Counted from the stretch's first letter, positions 15,484-24,047 are shown. The stretch is 64,000 nt of DNA from Streptacidiphilus pinicola (GCF_003258295.1 NZ_QKYN01000029.1:1-64000); one strand, 5' to 3'. A program made the numbers and translations. Notes: generated from the sequence alone by a model not told the origin.

Positions 15484-16515
15484 TCAGTCGCCCTCGCGGG
15501 CTTCGCGGGTGGAGAGGAGACGACGCAGGGAGTAGAGGCGGGCCGGGTCGGCGTGGCCGTCGGCGACCCAGGCGTCGAGGGCGCAGTCGGGTTCGTCGTG
15601 GGAGCAGGCGCGCGGGCAGTCGGCGGTGCCGGGTTCAAGATCCGGGAAGGCGTGGATGACCCGGGACGGCTCGATGTGGGAGAGGCCGAAGCTGCGGAAG
15701 CCGGGGGTGTCGATGACCCAGCCGGACTCCTGGCCCTTCGCCGCCGGCAGGCGCAGCGCCAGCGCGGAGGTCGTGGTGTGGCGGCCGCGGCCGGTGACGG
15801 CGTTGACGTCGCCGGTCTGCCGCTGGTGGTCCGGGACGAGCGCGTTGACCAGCGTCGTCTTGCCGACGCCGCTGTGGCCGATGAAGACGGTGGACAGGCC
15901 GCGCAGCAGCTCGCGCACGGCCTCGGCGCCCTCGGCGGCGAGGGTGTCGCGGCTGGTGACGACGTGGCGGACGCCCAGCGGCGCGTAGGTCTCCAGCAGC
16001 GGTCCGGCGTCCGCGAGGTCCGCCTTGGTCAGCACGAGCAGCGGCTCCATGCCCGCGTCGTACGCGGCGACCAGGCAGCGGTCGATCAGGCGGGGGCGGG
16101 GCTCGGGGTCGGCCAGGGCGGTGACGATGGCGAGCTGGTCGGCGTTGGCGACGACGATGCGCTCGTAGGGGTCGTCGTCGTCCGCGGTGCGGCGCAGCAC
16201 GGACTCGCGCTCCTCGACGCGGACGATGCGGGCGAGGGAGCCGGCCTCGCCGGAGACGTCGCCGACCAGGCCGACCCGGTCGCCCACCACGACGCCCTTG
16301 CGGCCCAGCTCGCGTGCCTTCATCGCGGCGATCTCGCGCTCGCGCTTGGTGCCGTCGTCGACCAGGCAGGTGAACCGGCCGCGGTCGACGGTGAGGACCA
16401 TGCCCTCGGCGGCGTCCTCGTGCGTCGGCCGGATCCGCGTGCGCGGACGCGAGCCGCGACGCGACGGGCGTTGGCGGATGTCGTCCTCGTCGGCGTCCTT
16501 GCCGTAGCGGCGCAT
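15484..16515 (-). CDS. rsgA: Ribosome small-subunit biogenesis GTPase RsgA
   Basis: A 343-residue circularly permuted GTPase. It has an N-terminal basic tail and OB-fold (GRFTCLVDDGTKREREIAAM...VVVGDRVGLVGD). The G-motifs come in permuted order: LTKADL (G4), then GHSGVGKTTLVNAL (G1), TTTSA (G2) and DTPGFRSFGL (G3). A zinc-binding C-terminal domain follows (CPRACSHDEPDCAL). RsgA releases assembly factors during 30S maturation. The ATG at 16515 lies 10 bases after the aroA stop, so the two are one operon. Confidence 0.95.
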   Translation of the reverse strand: MRRYGKDADEDDIRQRPSRRGSRPRTRIRPTHEDAAEGMVLTVDRGRFTCLVDDGTKREREIAAMKARELGRKGVVVGDRVGLVGDVSGEAGSLARIVRVEERESVLRRTADDDDPYERIVVANADQLAIVTALADPEPRPRLIDRCLVAAYDAGMEPLLVLTKADLADAGPLLETYAPLGVRHVVTSRDTLAAEGAEAVRELLRGLSTVFIGHSGVGKTTLVNALVPDHQRQTGDVNAVTGRGRHTTTSALALRLPAAKGQESGWVIDTPGFRSFGLSHIEPSRVIHAFPDLEPGTADCPRACSHDEPDCALDAWVADGHADPARLYSLRRLLSTREAREGD

Positions 16516-16525
16516 GGCGGTACCC

Positions 16526-17905
16526 CTAGCCCTTTCCGCCCGCCGACGAGCCCGTCGCCGTCGATGCGCCCTTCGCCGTCCCGCCCGTCGCGTCGGTGCC
16601 CAGCAGCCCGGCCCAGAGCTCGGGGAAGTCGGGCAGCGTCTTGGCGGTGGTGGCGATGTTCTCGACCTGGACGCCCGGGACGGCCAGCCCGATCACGGCG
16701 GCCGCGGTGGCCAGGCGGTGGTCCTCGTAGGTGTGGAAGACGCCGCCGTGCAGCGGGCGCGGGACGATGCGCAGGCCGTCCTCGGTCTCGGTGACGTCGC
16801 CGCCCAGCGCGTTGAACTCGCGGGCGAGCGCGGCCAGCCGGTCCGTCTCGTGCAGCCGCAGGTGCGCGATGCCGCGCAGCGTGGAGGGGGAGTCGGCGAG
16901 CAGGGCGACGGCGGCGACGACGGGGGTCAGCTCGCCGACGGCGTGCAGGTCCGCGTCGATGCCGTGGACGGTGCCGGTGCCGGTGAAGCGCAGGCCGTCG
17001 GGGGTGAACTCGCAGGCACCGCCCATCCGTGTGAACAGGTCCCGCAGCTCGTCACCCGGCTGGCTGGTCCGCTCGGGCCAGTCCCGGACGGTCACGGTGC
17101 CGCCGGTGATCAGAGCGGCGGCCAGGAACGGCGCGGCGTTGGAGAGGTCGGGCTCGACCACCACGTCGCGGCCGAGCAGGGCTCCGGGCGTGACCCGCCA
17201 CACGTCCGGCTCGCCGCCGTCCTCCGGGGCGTCGACCTGGGCGCCGGCGGCGCGCAGCATCTCCACCGTCATCCGGATGTGGGGAAGCGAAGGCACTGGC
17301 TCGCCGACGTGCCGCACCTCGACGCCGTGCTGGAAGCGGGAGCCGGAGAGCAGCAGCGCGCTGACGAACTGGGAGGAGCTGGACGCGTCGACGGTGACCG
17401 TGCCGCCGACCAGGCCGCCGGTGCCGTGCACGGTCATCGGCAGGGCGCCGCGGCCGCCGTCCTCGATGCGGGCGCCGAGGGCCCGCAGCGCCTGGATGAC
17501 ACCGCCGAGCGGGCGCTCGTGGGAGCGCGGATCGCCGTCGAAGTGGACGGGGCCGTCGGCCAGGGCCGCGACCGGCGGCAGGAACCGCATCACGGTGCCG
17601 GCGTTGCCGACGTCCACGGTGGCCGGTCCGCCGAGCGGTGCGGGCAGCACCCGCCAGGCCTCGCCGCCGCCGCCCACGCCGCTGCTGGAGTTGAGGGTGT
17701 CCTCGACGCCGACGCCGAGGGCGCGCAGACCCTCGGCCATGAGCAGGCTGTCGCGGCTGCGCAGCGGGCGTCGGACGTAGCCGGGCTGGGCGGCCAGCGC
17801 CGCCAGCACCAGCGCGCGGTTGGTCGCGGACTTGGAGCCGGGCACGGTGACCACCGCGTCCACGGGATCGGTCGCGGTCGGGGCGGGCCAGTGCAGCTCG
17901 GTCAT
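16526..17905 (-). CDS. aroA: 3-phosphoshikimate 1-carboxyvinyltransferase (EPSP synthase)
   Basis: AroA joins phosphoenolpyruvate and shikimate-3-phosphate in the shikimate pathway. The 459-residue protein has the N-terminal VTVPGSKSATNRALVLAALA (Lys and Ser of the phosphate site), DVGNAGTVMRFLPPV (the PEP site), SSSSQFVSALLLSG, and C-terminal ESDR-like HETDRLAAL plus YEDHRLATAAAVIGL. I prefer ATG 17905 to a GTG two codons upstream. The GNAGT segment places it near class I; glyphosate sensitivity cannot be judged. It is first in an operon with rsgA. Confidence 0.95.
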   Translation of the reverse strand: MTELHWPAPTATDPVDAVVTVPGSKSATNRALVLAALAAQPGYVRRPLRSRDSLLMAEGLRALGVGVEDTLNSSSGVGGGGEAWRVLPAPLGGPATVDVGNAGTVMRFLPPVAALADGPVHFDGDPRSHERPLGGVIQALRALGARIEDGGRGALPMTVHGTGGLVGGTVTVDASSSSQFVSALLLSGSRFQHGVEVRHVGEPVPSLPHIRMTVEMLRAAGAQVDAPEDGGEPDVWRVTPGALLGRDVVVEPDLSNAAPFLAAALITGGTVTVRDWPERTSQPGDELRDLFTRMGGACEFTPDGLRFTGTGTVHGIDADLHAVGELTPVVAAVALLADSPSTLRGIAHLRLHETDRLAALAREFNALGGDVTETEDGLRIVPRPLHGGVFHTYEDHRLATAAAVIGLAVPGVQVENIATTAKTLPDFPELWAGLLGTDATGGTAKGASTATGSSAGGKG

Positions 17906-17996
17906 GAGCACACAGCTTAGGCCCCGAACCGGTCCGGGTTCGGAACGGCGATCGGGGCTGGGTCGAAGCCGGGTCGCATCACGCCGGGGTCGTCAG

Positions 17997-18061
17997 CCGG
18001 ACTGATCACCCGGACTGATCACGCGGAGTGATCAGCCGGAGTGGTCACCTTGAGTGGTCAG
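17997..18061. repeat. Five tandem 13-bp repeats containing TGATCA
   Basis: Units at 17997, 18010, 18023, 18036 and 18049 follow the pattern CCGGACTGATCAC. The first two are identical, and later units have AGTGATCAG or AGTGGTCAC variants. Each unit holds a short palindrome. The last unit contains the stop codon of the downstream M50 protease gene (TCA at 18058-18060), so it fills the gap between the ends of two genes. Confidence 0.8.
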
Positions 18062-18768
18062 GGGAGCAGCCAGCGCGCGCCGAGGGCGAGGGAGCCGAGC
18101 GAGACGACCAGGAAGAGGCTCACCCACAGGATGCCGGGCAGCCGGGTGAGGCGGGCCAGCTGGTCCGCGTCGGAGTCCCTGGCCTGGCCGCGGGCGCGCT
18201 TGGTCTGCAGCTCGACCACCGGCCGGACGCCGCCGAGCAGCAGGAAGAAGACGCTCAGGTAGGCGAACGCGCCCTGCAACTGCGCCCCGCCGAACCAGGA
18301 GACGGCGAAGCAGAGGCCGCCGGTGACGAGCACGGTCAGCACGCCGAAGGCGTTGCGGACCTCGATCAGTACGCCGAGGAGCAGCGCCACCACCGCCCAC
18401 AGCAGCGCGGTGGTGTGACCGGCGGAGAGCAGCCAGGCGCCGACCAGGCCCAGCAGGGAGGGGGTGAGGTAGCCCGCGGCGGCGGTGAACACCATGCCGG
18501 GGCCGTAGGGCTTGCCGGAGGAGACGGTCAGTCCGCTGGTGTCCGAGTGGAGCCGGATGCCGTGCAGGCGGCGGCGCATCAGCAGCGCGACCAGGGCGTG
18601 GCCGCCCTCGTGCGCGATGGTCACCACGTTGCGGCTGAGCTGCCAGACGGCCCGCCACCCGACCGCGAGGAGCGCGACGGCGGCCATCGCCCAGACCACG
18701 GCGGAGCCCGGCGCGGCCTGCGTGCCGGTCACCTGGTCCCAGACCTGGCTGATGCTGTGCGCCTGCAT
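18058..18768 (-). CDS. M50-family membrane metallopeptidase
   Basis: A 236-residue integral membrane protein with the zinc motif HEGGHALVAL at residues 53-62, inside a hydrophobic helix as in site-2 type proteases. The rest contains about six further helices (MVFTAAAGYLTPSLLGLVGAW, LLWAVVALLLGVLIEVRNAFG, VLVTGGLCFAVSWFGG). The short length and lack of a PDZ domain fit the M50B-like group. It probably cleaves membrane proteins such as anti-sigma factors, but no partner is shown here. ATG 18768 follows AGGGGA by 9 bases. It is transcribed divergently from the SRAP gene. Confidence 0.85.
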   Translation of the reverse strand: MQAHSISQVWDQVTGTQAAPGSAVVWAMAAVALLAVGWRAVWQLSRNVVTIAHEGGHALVALLMRRRLHGIRLHSDTSGLTVSSGKPYGPGMVFTAAAGYLTPSLLGLVGAWLLSAGHTTALLWAVVALLLGVLIEVRNAFGVLTVLVTGGLCFAVSWFGGAQLQGAFAYLSVFFLLLGGVRPVVELQTKRARGQARDSDADQLARLTRLPGILWVSLFLVVSLGSLALGARWLLP

Positions 18769-18940
18769 GTCGTTGTGTCCCCTGCTTTCCGGTGCCTGCG
18801 GGCCTGCGGTCGATCAACGAGGCGAGCAAGCGTGCAGCCTCGCACACGTGGACGCCGTGGGGCCAGGCCGTGGTTCAGCCGCGGTGCGGGAGTGGGGGTT
18901 GTCACTCCGATCGGAGCCGCGACCTGGCAAGGTGGAACTC

Positions 18941-19705
18941 ATGTGCGGACGGTATGCGTCGAGTCGGAAGCCCGAGGACCTGGTCGAGCTCTTCGAGGTG
19001 AAGAGCTGGAACGCGCAGGAGACCCTCGTGGCCGACTACAACGTCGCGCCGACCAAGGACGTGTTCGCGGTGCTGGAGCGCCCGGTCCGGGAGCTCGGGC
19101 CGGAACCGGTGCGGCAGCTGCGGGTGCTGCGCTGGGGCCTGGTCCCGTCCTGGGCGAACGACCCGGGCGTGGGCGTGAAGATGTTCAACGCGCGGGCCGA
19201 GACCATCCACGAGAAGCCAGCCTACCGTCGCGCGTTCACCACCCGGCGCTGCCTGCTCCCCGCCGACGGCTACTTCGAGTGGCACACCCCCGAAAAGGAG
19301 CCCGGTCAGAAGAAGGCGCCGAAGAAGCAGCCGTACTTCGTGTCACCCAAGGACGGCGCGGAGATGGCCTTCGCGGGGCTGTACGAGTTCTGGCGGGACC
19401 GGAACGTGCCCGAGGACGACCCGGCGGCCTGGCTCACGACCTGCACGGTCATCACCACGGAGGCCGAGCCCGAGCTGGCGCGCGTGCACCCGCGGATGCC
19501 GCTGGTCCTGCCGCGCGAGCGCTGGGACGACTGGCTGGACCGCTCGCTCACCGACGCCGACGAGCTCCAGGCGCTGTTGGTTCCGCCCGCGCCGGGCCTG
19601 ATGGAGCTGCGGCCGATCGGGCCGGCGGTCGGCAACTTCCGCAACAACGGGCCCGAGCTGCTGGAACGCGTCGAGCCCGAGGAGAGTGTGGAGACGCTCT
19701 TCTGA
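18941..19705 (+). CDS. SRAP-domain protein (YedK/HMCES-like, abasic-site sensor)
   Basis: The 254-residue protein begins MCGRYASSRKPEDL, so Cys2 is the catalytic nucleophile that crosslinks to abasic sites in single-stranded DNA. Other active-site blocks are YNVAPTKDVFAVLE (Asn), MFNARAETIHEKPAYRRAF (the RAET region), CLLPADGYFEW (Glu) and RVHPRMPLVL (catalytic His). The ATG at 18941 must be the start, because the Cys must be exposed at position 2 after Met removal. It shields abasic DNA lesions. Its neighbour is the SigR operon, but no shared transcript is obvious. Confidence 0.95.
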   Translation: MCGRYASSRKPEDLVELFEVKSWNAQETLVADYNVAPTKDVFAVLERPVRELGPEPVRQLRVLRWGLVPSWANDPGVGVKMFNARAETIHEKPAYRRAFTTRRCLLPADGYFEWHTPEKEPGQKKAPKKQPYFVSPKDGAEMAFAGLYEFWRDRNVPEDDPAAWLTTCTVITTEAEPELARVHPRMPLVLPRERWDDWLDRSLTDADELQALLVPPAPGLMELRPIGPAVGNFRNNGPELLERVEPEESVETLF

Positions 19706-19707
19706 AC

Positions 19708-19734
19708 GGGAATGTTCGGCGCGGCGTCCTGGTT
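19708..19734 (+). promoter_or_regulatory. SigR-type promoter of sigR (autoregulatory)
   Basis: GGGAAT at 19708-19713, 18 bases, then GTT at 19732-19734 is an exact match to the SigR consensus GGGAAT-N18-GTT. Transcription should start about 7 bases later (near 19740), upstream of the ATG at 19781. This is the expected sigRp2 feedback promoter, and it overlaps the last codons of the SRAP gene. Confidence 0.85.
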
Positions 19735-19912
19735 GTCGCCACTGACACGATCGATTGCACACGTCAGTGGAAGGCAGCTCATGGTCGCAGCAGCATGCCC
19801 CGCCCGTCCGGAGGAGAACGCCCAGACGCTCCTTGCGTGGGCCGAGTGGCCTGCGGCGGGCGATTCCGCGCCGAGCCCGATAGTCTCCTTGGCGAGCACG
19901 AACGGCATCGCT

Positions 19913-19930
19913 GAGGAGGTGGGTCCGGTC
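19913..19930 (+). promoter_or_regulatory. Ribosome binding site and GTC start codon of sigR
   Basis: GAGGAGGT (19913-19920) is a near-perfect Shine-Dalgarno sequence. The codon 7 bases after it is GTC at 19928, in frame with sigR; the in-frame GTG at 19919 overlaps the Shine-Dalgarno sequence and cannot be used from it. This is the same arrangement as the IF3-repressed GTC start reported for Streptomyces sigR. Confidence 0.75.
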
Positions 19931-20554
19931 GCCGAGAACGAAAGCGTGGAGACCGAGGCGGAGCGTGCACAGCGCTTCGAGCGGGACGCTCTGGGCTACC
20001 TGGACCAGCTGTACTCCGCCGCGCTGCGGATGACCCGCAACCCGGCCGACGCCGAGGACCTGCTCCAGGAGACCTTCGTCAAGGCGTTCGCCTCGTTCCA
20101 CCAGTTCCGTGAGGGCACGAATCTGAAGGCCTGGCTCTACCGCATCCTGACGAACACCTTCATCAACTCCTACCGGAAGAAGCAGCGCGAGCCGCAGCGC
20201 ACCGGTGCGGACGAGATCGAGGACTGGCAGCTCGCGCGGGCCGAGTCGCACATGTCGACCGGTCTGCGGTCGGCCGAGGCGCAGGCGCTGGACCACCTCC
20301 CGGACAGTGACGTGAAGGAAGCGCTGCAGGCGATCCCGGAGGAGTTCCGGATCGCCGTGTATCTCGCGGACGTCGAGGGCTTCGCGTACAAGGAGATTGC
20401 CGACATCATGGGGACACCCATCGGTACGGTGATGTCCCGACTGCACCGCGGGCGCCGCCAGCTGGGGTCCCTGCTGGAGGACTACGCCCGTGACCGCGGG
20501 CTGGTCCCGGCCGGAACTGGCACGGGGGATGACCGGAAAGGCGCGGACTCATGA
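19928..20554 (+). CDS. sigR: ECF sigma factor SigR (thiol-oxidative stress)
   Basis: The 208-residue protein from the GTC start directs transcription of thiol-homeostasis genes and is held inactive by RsrA. Region 2 reads [20 protein letters not shown], then [17 protein letters not shown] and [17 protein letters not shown]; region 4 reads [19 protein letters not shown] followed by [15 protein letters not shown]. An in-frame ATG at 19781 lies inside the transcript from the SigR-type promoter and would give a 257-residue long form, like the unstable SigR' isoform. The long ORF from 19712 is not credible because that ATG overlaps the promoter's -35 element. The stop overlaps the rsrA start (ATGA), indicating coupling. 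Confidence 0.95.
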   Translation, partial: VAENESVETEAERAQRFERDALGYLDQLYSAALRMTRNPADAEDLLQETFVKAFASFHQFREGTNLKAWLYRILTNTFINSYRKKQREPQRTGADEIEDWQLARAESHMSTGLRSAEAQALDHLPDSDVKEALQAIPEEFRIAVYLADVEGFAYKEIADIMGTPIGTVMSRLHRGRRQLGSLLEDYARDRGLVPAGTGTGDDRKGADS

Positions 20555-20862
20555 GCTGCGGCAATCACCACGACACTCCGTGCGAGGACGTGCTCGACCA
20601 CCTGTACGAGTACCTCGACAACGAGATGGGCGCAGCGGAGTGCGCGAAGCTGCGCGAGCACCTCGACGAGTGCAGTCCCTGCCTGGAGAAGTACGGGCTG
20701 GAGCAGGCGATCAAGGCCCTGGTGAAGCGCAGCTGCGGTTGTGACACCGCGCCGGTCGACCTGCGCGGCAAGGTGCTGGCCCGCATCGAGCGCATCCGGG
20801 CCGGGCTGCCCGTCGAGGGCGACGTCCTCTCCGAGCCCGCGTCCGCGCCGGTGACGGAGTAG
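20551..20862 (+). CDS. rsrA: Zinc-binding redox anti-sigma factor RsrA
   Basis: The 103-residue protein binds SigR through a zinc-containing fold that opens on thiol oxidation. Visible ligands and switch residues are Cys3, His7, Cys11, His37, Cys41 and Cys44 ([16 protein letters not shown] is the H-x3-C-x2-C motif). Cys62 is kept, while the neighbour that is Cys61 in S. coelicolor is Ser here (VKRSCGC), with an extra Cys64. The core zinc site and the trigger pair Cys11-Cys44 are intact. It overlaps sigR by 4 bases, consistent with translational coupling. Confidence 0.95.
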   Translation: MSCGNHHDTPCEDVLDHLYEYLDNEMGAAECAKLREHLDECSPCLEKYGLEQAIKALVKRSCGCDTAPVDLRGKVLARIERIRAGLPVEGDVLSEPASAPVTE

Positions 20863-20946
20863 CGGCTGCGGCGTCGGCCGGCGTTCGACGGCGGCGTTCG
20901 GCACCGTTCGCGACACTGAGCCGCCGCCACCGGGTACGTGACCTTC

Positions 20947-20978
20947 AGGGGCGCGGGGCGAGAGTGCCCCGCGCCCCT
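20947..20978 (+). terminator. Terminator after sigR-rsrA
   Basis: A 13-bp perfect stem of G:C pairs (arms 20947-20959 and 20966-20978) with a 6-base loop lies 85 bases after the rsrA stop. There is no poly-T, as is usual in streptomycetes. Confidence 0.75.
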
Positions 20979-21159
20979 CGCGTTCACCATGAGCGGCCGG
21001 TGTGAAGAAAACGTGCTGCTGTGTCCGCATCAAGCCGGTGGGCCTGGGTAGGCAGTCACCCGATCGTGGAGTTTTTCGCCGAACGGCCGCTGCTGTGCGG
21101 TCGCTGTGCGATGAACTGAGGCTGGGCCTGGGGACCATGGCGAAAGCGGAGCAGAGTCG

Positions 21160-22539
21160 GTGGCGGAGGCGGGCGGACAGCTCCTGGCGCGTGGGGGGCG
21201 CGTTTACGCGGGGGCGGTGATTGTCGGGGCGTTGGTGTGTGTCGTGGCCGGCGGGGTCGGTGCGGGGCCCTGGAGCCGGGTCGCGGTATTAGCGGCGTTG
21301 CACCTCGGCTGCGATTGGCTGGTGCGGCGTCAGACGCGGGTGGGGGCGGCGGCCGCCGGGGCCGTCGCCGCCGGAGAGGCGAGCGCGCGCTGGGCGGCGT
21401 TCTTTCCGGTGCTGCTCGCGGCGGCGACGCTGCTGCGGCCGGGGTCGGCCGCGCTCGTGCCGGTGCTTGGCGCGGTGCTCGCGCCCGCCGCGCCGCCGCG
21501 GGCGCTGCGCCGGGCCTGGAACGCGGCGCAGCTCGCGCTCGGGACGTTCGCGGCGTCGGCGGTCTTCCACGGGCTGGACGGGCCGGCGCAGCTGGCCCGG
21601 CATCAGTTCCCGGCGGTGCTGGGCCCGACGGTGGTGGCGGCGCTGGTCTTCTGCGTGGTCTCCGGGGTGCTGGCGGCCGGGATCAGGATCACCGCGGAGC
21701 GGGCGGACCCGCGCACGGTGTGGCACGGCGTGCTGCTGCGCTCGCTGGTGCCGTGCCTCGGCTACGGGCTGATCGGGTTGATGATGGCGGTGCTGTGGCA
21801 GGGCCGGTACGGCGTGTTCTCGGCCGTGCTGGTGCTGCTGCCGCTGACGGTCTCCTCGTGGGTCTTCGCGCAGTTCCAGCGGGAGGAGGCCGCGCATCAG
21901 GCGACGGTCAGCGCGCTGGTGCAGGCGGTGGAGATCAAGGACGAGTACACCCGGGGTCACAGCGAACGGGTCAGCCGCGCGTCGGTGCTGATCGCGCGGG
22001 AGCTGCGGATGGCGGAGGAGCGCGTCGCCTCGCTGCGGATCGCGGGCGTGCTGCACGACATCGGCAAGCTGGGCGTGCCCACGCGGCTGCTGAGAAAAAA
22101 CGGTCCGCTTACGGACGACGAGCACGAGGCGGTGCAACTGCACCCGACGTTCGGGCACGAGATGGTGCGCGGCATCGGCTTCCTCGGGGAGGCCCGGCAG
22201 GGCATCCTGCACCACCACGAACGGCTGGACGGCCGCGGCTACCCGTCCGGGCTGGCGGGCGATCAGATCCCGGAGTTCGCCCGGGTGATCGCGGTCGCGG
22301 ACGCCTTCGACTCGATGACCTCCACCCGCTCCTACCGGCGCGGCCGGCCGGTCGAGGAGGCGGTGACGGAACTGGAGCGCTGCGCGGGCAGCCAGTTCGA
22401 CCCGACCATGGTCGCCGCCCTGATCCGCGCGGTACGGCGCCACGGCTGGCGCCCCGCCCAGCCCCGCCCGGGCGACGAGGCCGCGCCGGACCTCCCGCTG
22501 GGCATCCGCGAGCCGAGCCGCGCGGGCGTCGTGGGATGA
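21160..22539 (+). CDS. Membrane HD-GYP-domain protein
   Basis: The 459-residue protein has about six transmembrane segments in the first 240 residues. A C-terminal HD-GYP domain follows: EIKDEYTRGHSERVSRASVL, the catalytic AGVLHDIGKLGVP (about residue 300) and HHHERLDGRGYPSGLAG. The full GYP motif suggests hydrolysis of a cyclic dinucleotide such as c-di-GMP, although many actinobacterial members are untested. GTG 21160 is preceded by GGAG. Leu44 is encoded by TTA (21289-21291), the rare codon that needs the bldA tRNA. The stop overlaps the ATG of the next gene by 4 bases. Confidence 0.9.
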   Translation: MAEAGGQLLARGGRVYAGAVIVGALVCVVAGGVGAGPWSRVAVLAALHLGCDWLVRRQTRVGAAAAGAVAAGEASARWAAFFPVLLAAATLLRPGSAALVPVLGAVLAPAAPPRALRRAWNAAQLALGTFAASAVFHGLDGPAQLARHQFPAVLGPTVVAALVFCVVSGVLAAGIRITAERADPRTVWHGVLLRSLVPCLGYGLIGLMMAVLWQGRYGVFSAVLVLLPLTVSSWVFAQFQREEAAHQATVSALVQAVEIKDEYTRGHSERVSRASVLIARELRMAEERVASLRIAGVLHDIGKLGVPTRLLRKNGPLTDDEHEAVQLHPTFGHEMVRGIGFLGEARQGILHHHERLDGRGYPSGLAGDQIPEFARVIAVADAFDSMTSTRSYRRGRPVEEAVTELERCAGSQFDPTMVAALIRAVRRHGWRPAQPRPGDEAAPDLPLGIREPSRAGVVG

Positions 22540-24047
22540 CCCCGGAGGACTCCGCCGGCTGCCGGGCCACCACCCCCCAGTCGGCCCAACCACCGCTGCC
22601 GCCCCAGCAGCGGCCGCAACCCGAGACGGACCAGCCGCCTGTGCCCGCGCAGGGGGAGCCCGCGAGCGCAGCTCCCGCGGAGGCGACGGCTGGGCCCTCC
22701 GGCCGGCGTGAGCCCGCGCCGCGCCCTCGCGAGCGGCACCTGCCGGGGCCGAGGCCCGGCGCCGGGTCCACCACCACCTTGGCGGGTCAGCCCCGGGAAG
22801 CCCCGGGCGGGCGGTGGCGGGGTGGCGTGGTGCACGTCGGGGCCACGTTGCTGGTGGTGGGTTCACTCGCGTGGGTGAGTGTGTTCGGGTTCGTCGAGCC
22901 GTGGATCGCGTTCGCGTTCGGGTTGTTCGTCGCCGTCGGGGAGCTGGCGCGGACGCCGTTGCCCGGGGAGCGGGAGCAGGCGCCGCTCGGGGCGGCCGGG
23001 GCGCTGGCGTACGCGCTGCTCGGCAGTCTCGCCGGGGCGCGGACACACCACGGCGTGGCGCAGGTGGTGCTGGTCTGCACCCTGGGAGCACTGATCGGCG
23101 CCGTTCCCTGCCTGGTCCGGCGCCGACGGGCGAACTGGGGGTCGGTGTCGCGGCGGACCCTGAGCGTGGGCTTCGCGGCGCTGCTGTTCCAGCCGCTCTA
23201 CAACAGCGGCGCGCTGCTGCGCTGCGGCCTGGAGCACGGGCCCGGCTCCGCCGCGTACGTGGCGGTGTGCGCGCTGCTGTCGGCCGTCGTGGACGTGTCG
23301 CTGGCGGCGCTGCTCTCGGACGCGCCACTGCGGCGCGCGCTGCGGGACGAGGCGACGGCGCTGCTGCGGATCGGTTCGGCGGTCGCGGCCACCGGGGTGG
23401 TGATCGCCATCGCGGCGGGGGAGATCGGGCTGTGGGCGCTGCCGCTCTTCTCGGTGCCGCTGCTGCTGACCTTTGCCGGGTTCCGCCGCTACGCGGCGAT
23501 CCGGGCGACGCAGCGGCAGACGATCGCGAGCCTGGCGCGGGCGACCGAGGTGGCGGGGTACACGCTGCCGGGCCACGCCCGCCGGGTCGCCGAGCTGGCC
23601 TGTCGGGTCGGCCGCGAACTGGGGCTGCCCGACCAGGAGTTGCTGCTGCTGGAGTACGCGGCGCTGATGCACGACATCGGCCAGCTCTCGCTGGTCGATC
23701 CGATCCCGGGCGGGGCGACCGCGCTGCTGGAGGACGCCGAGCAGCGCCGGATCGGTCGGCTCGGCAGCGAGGTGATCCGCAGGACGGGGGTGCCGCCGCA
23801 GGTGGCCGAGATCGTGGTGCGCGCGGCGGAGCCGTACCGCCGTGCGGACGGGCGGGTCGTCCTGGACCTGCCGGTCGCGGCGCGGATCGTCCGGGTGGTC
23901 AACGCCTACGACGACCTTGCCTGCGACGACCCGGGCCCAGCCCGGCGCGAGGAGGTGCTGACACAGTTGCGGGCGGGAACCGAGCGTGACTACGAGCCTG
24001 TTGTGGTGGAGGCGCTGGCCCGTGTCTGTCAACGGATCTCCGGGTAG
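22536..24047 (+). CDS. Second HD-domain membrane protein (degenerate GYP)
   Basis: The ATG at 22536 overlaps the upstream stop (ATGA). The 503-residue product starts with a 90-residue Pro/Gln/Ala-rich tail. About six hydrophobic helices follow, then an HD domain: ATEVAGYTLPGHARRVAELA and AALMHDIGQLSLVDP. The HH[ED]RxDGxGYP block of its neighbour is replaced by VRAAEPYRRADGRVVLDLP, so the GYP signature is lost and phosphodiesterase activity is doubtful. It probably arose by duplication and may act as a regulatory partner or a binding-only protein. It is co-translated with the complete HD-GYP protein. Confidence 0.88.
   Translation: MTPEDSAGCRATTPQSAQPPLPPQQRPQPETDQPPVPAQGEPASAAPAEATAGPSGRREPAPRPRERHLPGPRPGAGSTTTLAGQPREAPGGRWRGGVVHVGATLLVVGSLAWVSVFGFVEPWIAFAFGLFVAVGELARTPLPGEREQAPLGAAGALAYALLGSLAGARTHHGVAQVVLVCTLGALIGAVPCLVRRRRANWGSVSRRTLSVGFAALLFQPLYNSGALLRCGLEHGPGSAAYVAVCALLSAVVDVSLAALLSDAPLRRALRDEATALLRIGSAVAATGVVIAIAAGEIGLWALPLFSVPLLLTFAGFRRYAAIRATQRQTIASLARATEVAGYTLPGHARRVAELACRVGRELGLPDQELLLLEYAALMHDIGQLSLVDPIPGGATALLEDAEQRRIGRLGSEVIRRTGVPPQVAEIVVRAAEPYRRADGRVVLDLPVAARIVRVVNAYDDLACDDPGPARREEVLTQLRAGTERDYEPVVVEALARVCQRISG

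Noticed and set aside
15365-15490. Guanidine riboswitch before the SMR exporter
   Set aside because: I looked for ykkC-I and the class III pattern in the minus-strand leader and found no matching conserved blocks, so no riboswitch was called.
21237-22535. Long in-frame extension upstream of the second HD protein (936-aa reading frame)
   Set aside because: It lies within the first HD-GYP gene in a shifted frame with Gly/Arg/Ala-rich shadow composition; the real start is the ATGA overlap at 22536.
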